A DNA stretch of 64,000 bases from Heterohyrax brucei (Eukaryota > Chordata > Mammalia > Hyracoidea > Procaviidae). Location: assembly GCA_028571685.1 (NCBI GenBank), contig CM053142.1:123558796-123622795 (forward strand), given 5' to 3'. The notes under the pieces are model-generated. The model ran no database searches. It had not been told where the DNA came from and worked only from the letters and a program-made list of their open reading frames with translations. This document shows positions 46,629 through 57,852 of the stretch, piece by piece (position 1 is the stretch's first letter; each line of letters starts with the position of its first letter). The position numbers and the translations under genes were made by a program.

Positions 46629-47084
46629 TGACATCAGTTCTTTCAACTCATGATCCCAGATGAAGTAGCTGCAATATTATCTCTAGTTTGCTTATCTCTA
46701 TGTAAAGAATACAGTGATTATCAGTCTATTACTGGACTGACGTAAAACTCCAGGTTAATGTTTAAGACTACGTTAGTATTTATTTTTTCATATATACATG
46801 TCTGCCATCTATATACATTGCTTATGTAGAAGAGATGATCCTCAAACTTCCAGACAGCCATAAGACTATTAAGAATGTGGCATGTATATCCTTTCATAAT
46901 CATTTCATGGGTGCTATATTCAGCTGTGATCTAGCCAAACACCTAGGACGTTTACATAGTCTTCGGAAAGTGAAAGCAATTGTTGCTATTTACAGAAAGC
47001 AAAAATCAAGCAATAATAATATATTTTCACAAGGATAACAATTTACCTTTCGCCAAATTACCCAGGTCCATTTGTCAGTCACTT
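46629..47084. other. Unassigned non-coding DNA
   Basis: AT-rich spacer with no recognised feature. Confidence 0.45.
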
Positions 47085-48572
47085 ATAATTTCTCACCATT
47101 GAACCCTCCACTATTGCAACTCAATTTTTCCTTCAGTTCTTTTAGCTTGATAAATGCTAAACATTCTTCTCTTTCAGCTTTCTATCTTCAGATCTTTCTA
47201 TATTTCATTACAGTATTTTATCTTCTTGAGATACCCCTTGAAATCTTCCTTTCATTTTACCATTTTTCTTTCTTTTCAGCTGTTCTACTTTCACTAGAAA
47301 GTTTCAGAGTCTTTCCTGACACTCATTTTGGTCTTTTCTTTCTAATAACCTCTTGTTTTCTCTTCACGTATGATGTCCTTGATGTTTTTCCACCACAGCT
47401 CATCTGGTCTTCAGTCATTACTGTTTATAGCCTCTCAGATCAATTCTTAAGACAGTCTCTAAATTCAGGTGGGATATATTCAAGGTCATACTTTGGCTCT
47501 TGTGGATGTTCTCTTATTTTCTCAGCTTCATCTTGAACTTGTATATGAGCAATTGGTCTTCTGTAGTCAGTTCCTGGCCTTTTTCTGACTGATGATATTG
47601 AGCGTTTCCGTTGTCTTTTTCTGCGATGAAGTCAGTTTGATTCCTGTGTGTTCCATCTGGTGAGGTTCATGTATATAGTCACGGTTTATGTTGATGAAAA
47701 ACAAGATACATGCATTGAAAACAGTTCTTGGTATTATAAAATTCTATCATGCAAATTTCTTTTTTTTTAATTTCTTTTTTATTTTTATTTAACATGACTC
47801 AATGAAAATGTACATTCACGTATAAATTTACATGCCCACCTATATGCAGCTTCCACTGCTCTCCCTGTCCGGTGACTGCACACTATTCCTCTCTGCTCCA
47901 TACCTGTCTCATCCTCCCAACAGCCTCCTTTCCCCTCCTCTCCATCCACTCCCCTTCCTCCAGCCAGAGGTCAGGAAGATGATATCCTATAGATGTATAG
48001 AACCATAAAGTGCTTCCAATATATGGTCCTTCTGCATTGCCAAGTCCAATCCATTCCTGTCCAAAGAGTGGACGTTTGTTATAATTTATGGGAAAGGGCA
48101 GCGTCAGGGCCGGGGGCCTTGCTCTCAGAGGAACCCCAAAACCGCTGGACCGTCAATTGAGGTCTTTTAGTGGAGATCTCATGATGTAGCCCTTTTTATT
48201 CCTGTGTTGCCAGTGAGACTCCCCTCTGTGAGCTCCATCGTGGCTATCACTGGTGGTGGCCGGGCACCATCCGGTTCTCCCAGTCCCAAGTCGATGTAGG
48301 CATCCACTCTTGCGGATCTCTCTGTCTTCTAGGTTGTCTTTACCACATGTCATTTTGGTCCTCGGTGAGCATCCATTCCTGCTGAGTTGGGACCATTTGG
48401 TGTGTCCTCGGATGGCAGCTTGGCAGCTTTTAAGAGCCCAGATGCCACTCACCAATGTGGGGTGCAGAGAGCTCTCTTAGCAAAACGCTCGTTGTGCCAA
48501 TTGGCCTGGAATTCACCTAAGAGCATATCATGCAAATTTCTATCACCAAAGCCATATCTTCTAACTACCAAA
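47085..48572 (-). pseudogene. RTE/BovB-type LINE fragment, inverted (endonuclease-to-RT linker region), split by an L1
   Basis: Antisense RTE pieces 47085-47760 and 48542-48572. The + strand phrases 'attcaggtgggatatattca', 'actgatgatattgagcgttt' and 'gattcctgtgtgttccatct' are antisense to the region between the AP-like endonuclease and the reverse transcriptase. The left end is downstream and the right end upstream in RTE coordinates. The 154-codon + frame at 47072-47536 is an antisense shadow. An L1 with an exact TSD interrupts it. Confidence 0.82.
47761..48525 (-). mobile_element. 5'-truncated L1 (3' UTR only) with 16-bp TSD
   Basis: T-rich remnant of the poly(A) tail at 47761-47790, then the L1 3' UTR in reverse up to 48525. 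Flanks 47745-47760 and 48526-48541 are identical over 16 bases (tatcatgcaaatttct), a textbook L1 TSD. The near-perfect TSD and recognisable T tract suggest a relatively young insertion. Confidence 0.95.
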
Positions 48573-48573
48573 A

Positions 48574-49615
48574 TTTGTGGATTATAACAAATTATGGGTG
48601 ACATTGTGAAGAATGGAAATTCCAGGACAACAAATTGTTCTCATGAGGAATCTGAATGCAGATCAAGAGGCAGTCATTTGTACCGAACCAGGAAAAACTG
48701 AATGTTTTAAAATCAGGAGAGGTGTGTGTGTTAGGGTTATATCCTTTATCCATACTTATTGAATCAGTTTGCTGAGCAAACAATCCAAGAAGGCAGACTC
48801 TATAAAGAAGAAGAGCACATCAGGATTGCAGGAAGATGTACTGACAACCTGCATTGTGCACATGACACAACCTTGCTTGCTGAAAATGAAGAGGACTTGA
48901 AGCACTTACTTATGAAGATCAAAGACCACAGCCTGCAGTATGGAATACATTTCAATATAAAGAAAAGAAAAACCCTCAAAACTAGGCCGATAAGCAACAT
49001 CATGATAAATGGGGAAAAGATGGAAGATATTTAGTATCTCTTTTTTCTTGGATCCACCATCAATATCCATAGAAACAATAGCCAAGAAATCAAATGACAC
49101 ATCACATTGGGGAAATCTCCTGCTAAAGTTCTTGGAAGTGTTGACAAGCAAAGATGTCACAAGACTAAAGTTTGCCTGACCCAAGCCATGACATTTTTAA
49201 TCACTTCGTATGAATGCAAATACTGGAGGATGAGTAAGGAACACTAAAGAACTGACACCTTTGACTTGTGCTGTTGGCAATGAATATGCAATATACCATG
49301 GACTGCCAAAAGAAGGAAAAAAAAGTGTGTTCAAAGAAGTAAAACCAGACTGTTTCTTCAACGCAAGGATGGTGAGACTACGTCTTGCATACTTTTGACA
49401 TGTTACAGAAGGGATCAGTCCCTAGAGAAGGACATCAAACTTGTAACGTAGAGGGTCAGCAAGAAAAGGAAGACCTTCTGTGAGACAGGTTGATACAATG
49501 GCTGCAACAATGAGCTCCATCCTGGTAACAACTGTGAGGACGGTGCAGGATTGGTGAGTTGCTCTGTTGCGCACAGTCATTATGTGCCAGAAATGATTCA
49601 AGGGCACCTAACAAC
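48574..49615 (+). pseudogene. RTE/BovB-type LINE fragment, RT core to 3' end
   Basis: Sense RTE beginning at the RT finger/palm region ('gattataacaaattatgggt'). The intact piece 48759-49034 includes AHDTTLLAENEEDLKHLLMK, the region of the YADD catalytic box with Asp pair altered to HD. It then runs on through 'tggtgagactacgtcttgca' to the tail 'agaaatgattcaagggcacc...taacaacaa' at about 49615. Frames are broken after 49034. It abuts the inverted half at 48573. Confidence 0.88.
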
Positions 49616-49639
49616 AATGTTCTTATGTCACTGGGCTGG

Positions 49640-50430
49640 TGTTCTGTGGTTCAGATGAGGTACTATGTTCAAGTTCCTGCTGCTTTAGGCTGCCACCACA
49701 CTGCTCAGTATACCTGTACAGCACCAGAGGCTTCTGCTGTGCAGCTGGGTCTCACTGGATTCCGGTCCCATCACTGCTGCTTGGACTCTTCTAAGCCTCT
49801 GCTGCCAGCTCCTGCCATGCTACCTGGGCCTTCAGAGTTTTCATGCCACCACCCTACCCAGACCCATGTTGCCTGGGAGGCACATGCATCCAGCTCCTAC
49901 CTGGGGCCCACTCAGGACTCTCTTACCCTGCATAAACATTACAGCTTCACTGGCATGTCACCTACCCAGAAGCATCCAGCTCCATCCTGCTGTTGGAAAA
50001 CCCTTACACAGGATTCTCTGAGACAATGCCTAAACGGGGCACACTCATGCATCTGTCCTTTATGGACAAGTAATAAATCCTTTAGTGCCAAAGTAAGCCT
50101 TCTGCCCAAAGGACGTTAGCTCTCACTCCATGAGCTAGCAAGATAACCATAGCCACCTCACTCTATGGGTCAACAAAGCCATCACTGCTGTCTCTCAGTG
50201 ATAGTCTTCAGTGTTAAGCTCCCTTTTCTGAGTCTAGGAGGTTCTCAGCACAGTGACCCCAGGTCCAAAGTACACACCCCACTCCAGACTCTTCTTGATG
50301 GTAGTAAGGTGCTCTAGAACTTCTGTGGAACTGGTCCTTATATAAGCCTATTTTTTGTGAATTCCCACCAGGACCCTAAACTGATCAGTCCTTTCAGAAG
50401 ACTAAAAATCACTCAGCATTGCTAATAATG
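49640..50430 (-). mobile_element. MaLR-type remnant: internal region plus partial LTR
   Basis: A relatively GC-rich stretch with short CTG/CCA-rich phrases, followed at 50200-50430 by LTR-like sequence ('agcacagtgaccccaggtcc', 'cttcttgatggtagtaaggt') that also appears in the LTRs at 24728-25293 and 50825-51318. The 186-codon frame 49559-50119 lies in this remnant and has no retroviral or host domain. Family assignment moderate. Confidence 0.55.
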
Positions 50431-50824
50431 GAACAATCTCCTTGGTGGACCACAAGTTACTCATTTTGCTTAGTAAACTGACCAATCTCTTGTAAGGTTG
50501 TGGCTCAACCAGTCATTGTGGAAGAGTTAGAAGACCACAACTAGAAGGCCATGTAAAAGCTGTTTACCGTACCACAGTAGACTAGACTGAGAAACTGAAA
50601 AATCTGGTTTTCTGATTTTATTAAGACTCATCAATATGATGAGAAATCAGAAAACTTTTGTTCTTTCATCATGTTTGGAAGTGACGATAACTAAGTTTTG
50701 TCTTCTGGTATATTTGTGTATGAATTATCCCTACAACACATCTAAAAGGCAGAGAGTGGTAATTACCAGGTAATCTGATCAAAACAGACTAAAAACAGAC
50801 AATCTATTTTTCACATTTCTTAAT

Positions 50825-51318
50825 TGTCTTACTTATGTAGTGCTGGTACAACAGAAATAGCACACATCCGCAGCTTTAACAAAGAGAAATTCATTCTCTT
50901 ACAGTCTGGGAGGTGAGAAGCCCAAATTCAGGGCATAAGCACCTTAGGGTAGTTTTCTCTCTCTGTCAGCTCTGGAGGAAAGTCCTTGTTATCAGTCTTT
51001 CCCAGGATTAGGAGCTTCTCACCACAGGGACCCCAGTCCAAAGAATACTTTGCTTCTGGCACTAGTTTCCTGGTTGTATAAGGTCTTTCTTTTCTCTCTG
51101 GTAGCTTTTCTCTTTAATATCTCAAAAGACGTTAACTGAAAACACAGCCTGATCTTCTCAGTTTAGTCTTGCCTCATTAGCATAACTGTATCTAATCCTG
51201 CCTTACAGAGGCAGAATTTACAACACGTAGGAAAATTACATCAAATAGCAAAAATGACAATCACACAATGTTGAAAATCATGACCTAGTCAGTTTGACAC
51301 GCAATTCAATCCACAACG
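50825..51318 (-). mobile_element. Solo MaLR-type LTR, older
   Basis: Minus-strand LTR with the U5-like 'acagaaatagcacacatccg', '...tttaacaaagagaaattcat' and 'gtcagctctggaggaaagtc' (shared with 42504-43003), ending near 'gcaattcaatccaca'. It is clearly related to, but more diverged than, the 42.5-kb provirus LTR. No exact TSD. Confidence 0.7.
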
Positions 51319-52043
51319 CTTATCCAAGTTTACATTTATGATAGTGAATGTATGATTCCCAGATTTATAGTTTTCTCAGCTTTTTCAGTATAGGCTCTAA
51401 AAATAGTAAAATGGAAACAAAACTTACCGCTCAATTTACTGGAACTCTAGAAGAGGACCAGCATAAGTTCAAGGAAGACAGTGCTCTTAGAATTTGGCAT
51501 TTTTGGGGCTATTAAAAAGTTACATGAAGACCTAGTTTTTAAGTCTAGATTTTTCCTGTCACCATCTCTCAAATGAGATGATTGTTCTTATGAAAAATTT
51601 CCCCATAGCATCACTGAGAGGCGGTGGGCTAAGGGCTTTAAATAACAGAACTTGGGAACAGTAAAATACAGATGGAATCCTGTGCTATATTTCATAATGA
51701 GTGTTTTACTTACTGCGCCACTGCAAAGACCCTGACTGCCAAAATAGTAAGTTATCACAAAGAAACGTTTTCTTGTAGAAGAATCGATAGAAATCATGAT
51801 CTGTACTATCTAAATGGATAACAGTAATACACAACAAATCTCACAATTGTTAGGGAGTCAAATCCCAGTAACAAGAAAACAATGAATTACATTTCAACAC
51901 TTTCGGTCTGACTGACTTGAACTTGGACATGTATTTGTTCATGCTGGTAGTTGTTATTCTAATGAAAAAAAAAGCATAAATTCTCATTGTCTGAACTTCC
52001 TCCGCTTACACATTTTAACTTATTAGAATTTGGGGGAAAAAAA
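51319..52043. other. Unassigned non-coding DNA
   Basis: No recognised repeat or gene. Confidence 0.45.
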
Positions 52044-52167
52044 TTGATGTCAAGTCAATTCTTGCTAACAGTGACACTGTCAGATGCAGTAGATTGCACT
52101 ACAGGGTTTCCAAGGAGTGCCTGGAGCATTCAAATTGCTGACCTTTGGTTTAGCAGCTGACCTCTTG
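52044..52167 (-). repeat. AfroSINE (left half of head-to-head pair)
   Basis: Antisense SINE: 'gatgtcaagtcaattcttgc' tail end at the left, 'tggtttagcagctgacctct' head at the right, with the extreme head lost. Confidence 0.85.
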
Positions 52168-52171
52168 AAAA

Positions 52172-52318
52172 TTCTGGTAGTGTAGTGGTTAAGAGTTTGA
52201 CCGCTAATCAAAAAGCTGGTAGTATGAATCTACCAGGAACTCTTTGGAGGCCCAATAGGACAGTTCTAATCCATCCTATACAGTCTCTATGAGGCAATTG
52301 ATTTGGCTTTTCTGGTTA
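52172..52318 (+). repeat. AfroSINE (right half of head-to-head pair)
   Basis: Sense SINE starting 'ttctggtagtgtagtggtta' and ending 'ggcaattgatttggcttttc'. It begins within five bases of the antisense copy, so the two heads face each other. Confidence 0.9.
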
Positions 52319-53105
52319 CTATTCCATTGAAATAGGAGTCATAGCCATAGACAATTGAGTAGCATCCTCTCAGTTGATTTTGTAGGTTCTTCTGCAGATG
52401 AGTTAAGACAGCTGAAATCCACTAACTAAATTTTCAATGTGAAAAAATTAGAAGAGACAACCTCATTGGCTAAGAGGCTAGTCAACATTTTGCTACAATT
52501 AAACAATGTATGTGTTTATGTCAGGACAGTGAGAATTATGTCACTACCTACTACATGACAGAGAAACCATTACTATTTCTAGAAAGCTGTTTGCAGCAAG
52601 ACCTTTCAGAATATAAATACACACTGTCTATTAGACAGCATATTCTACCAATAGCTTCATTGTTCCCCTCCATATGCTCTTTCTGTAGGTGTCTAATGAG
52701 CTCCTACATATGAAAAATGACAAGGGAATCTGTCTGAGGACTCATTCCAGCAACTGTGGCATATGGACACATTGTTTTCAAGTCCCTCTGCCGCAATTTG
52801 TAGGCAAAGCAACAGGAATACCTGGCTGCAGAGGCTAGAATGATCGTTGTTCCCTGCTTGGAAGTTCCGCTCCTTTATCCACTGTAAACCTCAGGCTCTT
52901 CTGTCGGGTTTTCTGCTGACAGCAGTGGTGGGTTTCAAGGCAAAATTTCTGTCAAATTCGAGCAGTGCTTTCTCTTGTCCATCCCAGAGTGAATATTTCT
53001 CTGTCACTAAGCTCACTCACAAGGACTCTGGGACAGAACTCTTTAGATTCTTTGCATTCAGTTTTTTCAGCTCTATGTCATTAATGAGGTCCTTCTGTGT
53101 TCCTG
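52319..53105. other. Unassigned non-coding DNA
   Basis: No recognised repeat. The frame at 52847-53122 (91 codons) has no known motif and runs into the next SINE. Confidence 0.45.
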
Positions 53106-53272
53106 GAAACCTGGTAGTGTAGTGGTTAAGTGCTACGTTTGCTAATCAAAAGATCAGCAGTTTGAATATGCCAGGTGCTCCTTGGAAACTCTATGCTGCA
53201 GTTCTGCTCTGTCCTGTAGGGTCGCTATGACATGAAATCGACTTGACAGCAATGGGTTTAGTTTTGGTTTTG
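53106..53272 (+). repeat. AfroSINE
   Basis: Sense SINE in good condition: 'ctggtagtgtagtggttaag', 'gtgctccttggaaactctat', 'tgtcctgtagggtcgctatg' and 'tcgacttgacagcaatgggt'. All main blocks are present. Confidence 0.93.
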
Positions 53273-54298
53273 ATTTGTGTTTCTCACTGTTTTAGGATTT
53301 TCAGAATACTTGTGAGGTTTTGCCAGGCTGACAGATTTTATTTCAGTGCAAATATTCCCCACTTATTGTCTCCTTTTCCCCTGTCCACATGGGGAGGACC
53401 CTAAGACCTCTGAGACAAGGCGAGGAAGAGGTGTAATCTAGTAAGAAGTGACATCACATTCCCGCTAGCCTTCTAGATCCTTAAAAGTACAGATTATGCA
53501 ACTTAAAATTTCTTCTGGATCCCAGCTACACAGATGTCCACTCATTGATTTACTTATTCACAAATACTACCTTATTCACAGTCCACTTCTGGATTGAGCA
53601 ACTCAATAATGTCTTTTGTCACAGTTTTGTGCTCTCTACTAGTAATACAATATTCTTTTGTGATTATGTCTGTTCCCAGTTCAGTCTTTGTGACATTAAC
53701 AAGATTGACACATTTTTTTCACTTACATCTATAGGCTACAGGTGATTCAACTTTTGAAATAAGTGGCTATTTGAGCCCTTAATTCATTCATTTCATCATC
53801 TAAACAATCAGGCAGTAAATATCTTCTATGAAGATACAATGCTGAAGAAGACAGTTCTGTCTTAATGTGGTTTATAATCTAGTCAAAGGGGAAAGATATG
53901 TGAAACAACAATATACAAGTAGATAATACCATATTTTGATAAAACATTTAGGAAAAATAAAAGTGGTACAGTGTTGCCTACATTAGATAGGACCATTAGG
54001 AAAGGCATCTTTTAGCAGGTAGCATGAAAAACAGGTAGGAAGATAACTGACTAAATACCTAGAGGAAGTCCTAGCTAGACAGAGAAAGCGGCTAGTGAAA
54101 AAGCTCTAGACACATTAACCAGGTGGGTGTGTTCCAGTATGAAAAAAGAAAAAAAAAAGAATCAAAACAGCTTGGATATAGACAATAAAGGGAAACACAG
54201 AAGGATATAATGATGCTGATGTAGGCAGGCTCCATACCATGTCAAGGCCAGAGCAGGGAGGATAGATTTTATTCTTGCTTGTTTTCAGTATAGCAATA
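53273..54298. other. Unassigned non-coding DNA
   Basis: AT-rich sequence without recognised features. Confidence 0.45.
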
Positions 54299-54511
54299 TT
54301 GTTGCTGCTAGTTGCTACTGAACTGGATTCTGGCTCTTGGAGACCTCATCTATTGCAGAATAGAACTGTACCACAGGGTTGGCAGAGGCTGTGTGACCTT
54401 TCAGAATCAGATTGCCAGGCTTGTCTTCCAAATATCCTCTAAATGGGTTCCAACCACCAACCTTTTGGCCAGCAGTTGAGTGCTTAACTGTTTGTGCCAT
54501 CCAGAGACTCC
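54299..54511 (-). repeat. AfroSINE, long subtype
   Basis: Antisense copy about 50 bases longer than most here. A middle segment ('gctgtgtgacctttcagaat', 'cagattgccaggcttgtctt') separates body and head. The same extra segment is in 61803-62008 and 62080-62268, so it marks a subfamily rather than a private insertion. Confidence 0.82.
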
Positions 54512-54761
54512 TAGTGAACCATTAGGGGAATTTTTCCCCCAGAGGAATGATTTCAGCTTTTGAAAATATATTCTTAGTTGAAACTTTTGTTGAAACAACT
54601 GTAGATTCAATCATAGTTGGAATAACTGAGATCCCCTGTACCTGTTGGCCGGTCTTCTCCAGTGACAGCATCTGGCAAGACTGTAGCACAAAACTGCAAC
54701 CAGGATGCTGCTGATGATACATGTGCCTGTTAGTTCTGTGCAGTTTTATCACATATGTAGA

Positions 54762-55630
54762 TTCATGTACTCACCACTAGAACCGTAATACAGAAAGGTT
54801 CCAGCACCACAAAGATCCCTCGTGATGCCTTTTTACAGCCGTGTCCACCTCCCTTCTGCCCTCATTCTCTTATCACTAACTTCTAGCAATCACTGCTTCC
54901 CACACCTAAAATTTGTCTTTTTAGAAATGTTGCATAAATTGAATTATATAGAATGAAACACTTTTAAGTCAATTTTTTTTCACTTGGCATAAATCTATCA
55001 AGATTCATTCAATTTGTGAATATCATTAGACTGATTCTCTTTATTGCCATGTTATATTCCATGCTATGTATATCTCACAGTTCTTTTAACCACTTACCCC
55101 TTACTTGGGATGTTTCCAGTTTGGGGCTACTGTGGATAAATCTATCTATTAACATCCATACACCAGGTTTTATGCAAGCATAAGTTTTTAATTTCTCTAG
55201 GATAAATGCACAAGAACACTATGGTTGGATCATATGGTAATTATATGTTTAGATGTATAAGAAAATTTAAAACTATTTTCCAGAGTGCCTGTATCATTTT
55301 GCATTACCACCAGCAATATGTGAGTGATCCAGTTTACGTGCGTCTTCAACAGCATTTGATATTGCCAAAATTTTCATTTTAACCACACTGATATGTGTGC
55401 AGTAATATCTCAGTGTGGTTGTAATTTGCACTTCCTTAATGGGTAATGATATTGCACATGTTTTCATGTGATGATTTGCCATCTGTAGATTCTCTTCAAT
55501 AAAATATATGTTTATATCTTTTGCCCATTTTCTAATTGGTTTGCTTTCTGTTTCTGTTTCCTTTTTTTACTGTAAAGTTTTTAGAATTCTTTATAGACTC
55601 TAAATACTAGTCCTGTACTATGGGTTGAGT
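54762..55630 (-). mobile_element. Ancient L1 (L1M type) fragment
   Basis: Antisense of the old eutherian L1 3' region: 'gggatgtttccagtttgggg', 'ggatcatatggtaattatat', 'cattttgcattaccaccagc' and 'tatatcttttgcccattttc' occur in the expected order. It is distinct from the elephant-type L1s at 1-8 and 16-28 kb and more decayed. Confidence 0.85.
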
Positions 55631-55639
55631 TATTTCACC

Positions 55640-55805
55640 AATGATACACTGATGTACTAAGCCCTGTGCCCGTAAATGTGATCCCGTTTCAAAATGAGGT
55701 TTCTCTTTTACATTAATAAAGTCATGTAAAGAGGAGGAATCTTAGCTCTAATCATTTCTGAGTGGTATCTTATAAAAAGAGCAGAATAGAAACAGAGAGA
55801 GGATC
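55640..55805 (+). repeat. MLT1-like LTR fragment
   Basis: 'ctaagccctgtgcccgtaaa', 'aaaatgaggtttctctttta' and 'tatcttataaaaagagcaga' follow the MLT1 order ('cagtgcctgtgaatgtgacc ... cttataaaaagagg'). Old and partial. Confidence 0.45.
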
Positions 55806-56684
55806 CACCTACAAGTCATCTAAGTATTTAACTTGAGAAAAGTGTGTATAGTAATGCCATTTACAAAATTAGAGATGATTGAAGGAGGAAGGCTTGGGGT
55901 TGAGATGGGAAATCAAAAGTTCTGTTTTGCCCATGGTCCCTTTAAACTACCAATTAGATATCCAAGTGGAAATTTCAAGCAGATTGTTAGAGCAATGAGC
56001 TTGGTATTTAAGGGCAAAATAAGAACTGAAGACACACACTTGTAGATCATCAACACAGACGTTACTGAGAGTGAAAATCTAACCAGAGATCGTTAATAAT
56101 TGTTTTACACTGTAATAACAAACCTCTAAAACTGAGGGACTTTGCATTATGAAATTGTTGGTACCAAGTTTGAATCAAGACTCCACTTTGTTATGCATTT
56201 TTGAGAATAGAATCTTGACTTCTTCTAGTTCATATGGGTATGGGCATGGGCCTCTGAGTGGGATTGAAAGACCATGATCCCTTATCAATTATTTTATTTA
56301 AATGCCCTGGCTCTTGCTCTGAGCCACATTTAATAAGAGTGTGGGTCAGGAATATAATTACAGGAGAAGTTTAAATAAGATGTTCCAGGAAGAAAGTAGT
56401 TAAAAACAGAGCTGTCTCCACTTGTGACCACTGTGCAGTACCTTTCTTCATCCTCACTGTAAAAGCACATTGCTCCCATCCCGCTTCAGAGCACCTAGTA
56501 GAGCCTTTCTGCTCTGTTTCCCCAATTTAAGAACTGTATTACTCTCACCAAAATTACTTTGTTTTTATTTTAACAGTCATAATCTTTGACAAGGCAAAAA
56601 TATTAAGTCTCCTGAGGGAAAGCATTCACACATGTAGATTTCATCAAAGTGATCAAGGCGAATAATTACTAAGCTGACAGTCAC
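55806..56684. other. Unassigned non-coding DNA
   Basis: No recognised feature. Confidence 0.45.
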
Positions 56685-57000
56685 GGATTGAATTTAAACC
56701 CAAAACCAAACCTGTTGCCATCTAGTCAATTCCAACCCAAGTAATACATTAAAGTCCTAACCCTTATACCTGGAAATGTACCTTTCTTGGTCTTTCAGAT
56801 GTTATCAGTTGGCTTAAAATTAGAACACAGGAGATTATGCCAGCCAGCCAAAAAGCCAAGTGCTAGTGGACCCCAATTCCATGTAAGTTGTGCTGTATTA
56901 AAGAAACAGAGATACACACAGAGGAAGAAACCATGTGAAGATGCTTCTACAACCAAGCATTTCTGAGAGCTGCTGTAAATTAGGAGACAGACATTGAACA
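56685..57000 (+). repeat. MLT1-like LTR fragment carrying a SINE scrap
   Basis: 'cggattgaatttaaa' (LTR start) resumes after the SINE scrap at 56742 with 'acattaaagtcctaaccctt' and 'gaaaccatgtgaagatgctt'. This is consistent with an MLT1-type LTR. Confidence 0.5.
56699..56741 (-). repeat. AfroSINE 3'-end scrap
   Basis: 'cccaaaaccaaacctgttgc' plus 'catctagtcaattccaaccc' is the antisense tail of an AfroSINE. A strongly truncated insertion inside the LTR fragment. Confidence 0.7.
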
Positions 57001-57077
57001 GTGTCTTGGGGTGCTACACATGTGTTCATTCTTTCTTTTACTTTGCCTAGCCCACAGGGGATTTAAAAATACAAAAA

Positions 57078-57236
57078 TAAAAAACACCATTGCTGTTGAG
57101 TGGATTTCAACCCATAGAGACCTAGTAGGACAGAGTAGAGCTGCCTCTAAGGAGCAGCAGGTAGATTCAAACTGCTCATCCTTTTTTTTTTTTTTTTTTT
57201 TGCTGTTAGCAAATGAACACTTAACCATATACCACA
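57078..57236 (-). repeat. AfroSINE with internal T20 run
   Basis: Antisense SINE ('accattgctgttgagtggat', 'aggacagagtagagctgcct'). The short T run that normally follows 'ctgccaacc' has expanded to 20 T (57182-57201). The opposed frames 56980-57237 and 57011-57247 are repeat translations. Confidence 0.9.
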
Positions 57237-57326
57237 ATCAGTATTAACTGAGTATAACAGGGTTGAAATACATGGGGAGTTCTACATGGGACTGTAGTCT
57301 TTTACCTTGGCTCTATCTGTATATAG

Positions 57327-57494
57327 CAAACCCTGCTGACATAGCAGTTAAGGACTATATCTGCAAACCAAAAGGTTCGCAGTTTGAATCTGCCTGGGAC
57401 TCCTTGGAAACTCTGTGGAGCAGCTCTACTCTATTCTATACAGTCACTATGAGTCAGAATTGCGTTGACAGCAGTGGATTTGGTTTTCCTTTGA
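57327..57494 (+). repeat. AfroSINE
   Basis: Sense SINE: 'ccaaaaggttcgcagtttga', 'gactccttggaaactctgtg', 'cactatgagtcagaattgcg' and the tail 'ggatttggtttt'. Confidence 0.92.
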
Positions 57495-57536
57495 TATCTG
57501 TATAGCACTCAAATGAACTGCCCTAAGAAATTGCAT

Positions 57537-57700
57537 ATTACCCATTGCTGTCAAGTTGATTCTCACTCATAACAACCCTCTAGGACAGAGTAGAGCTGCC
57601 CATAGAGTTTCCAAGGAATGTCTGGTGGATTTGAACTGCCAACCTTTTTGTTAGCAGCTGTAGCACTTAACCTCTAGGACAGTGGAGTTTCCATATATTA
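57537..57700 (-). repeat. AfroSINE
   Basis: Antisense SINE: 'cccattgctgtcaagttgat', 'gtttccaaggaatgtctggt' and 'gttagcagctgtagcactta'. It lies 43 bases from the previous sense copy, tails facing. Confidence 0.92.
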
Positions 57701-57751
57701 ACCACATGATATATGGTGTTTCCTTATATATGGCTTTAGGAAACTCCATGA

Positions 57752-57852
57752 CTGATGAGTCATTGCTTATAAGTGCTGACTCTGTAGCTAACATTCAGGA
57801 TTGAATCCTGCTCTGTAAGTCAGAATTGACTCGATAGCAACAGGTTTGGTTC
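57752..57852 (+). repeat. AfroSINE remnant
   Basis: The tail part 'agtcagaattgactcgatag' with 'caacaggtttggtt' is clear. The head is decayed and the middle appears deleted. Confidence 0.65.

Noticed and set aside
47072..47536. 154-codon Phe/Ser/Leu-rich frame resembling a membrane protein
   Set aside because: It is the antisense of an RTE LINE; its composition comes from the A-rich sense strand.
47078..49632. 'gtcact' on both sides of the two-part RTE as a TSD
   Set aside because: Six bases at loosely chosen edges is not convincing, so twin priming is kept as a hypothesis without TSD support.
49559..50119. 186-codon open frame on the + strand, the longest in the window
   Set aside because: It lies across an RTE tail and a GC-rich MaLR-type remnant in antisense to that element, with no known domain, splice signals or promoter context. 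Low stop density follows from base composition.
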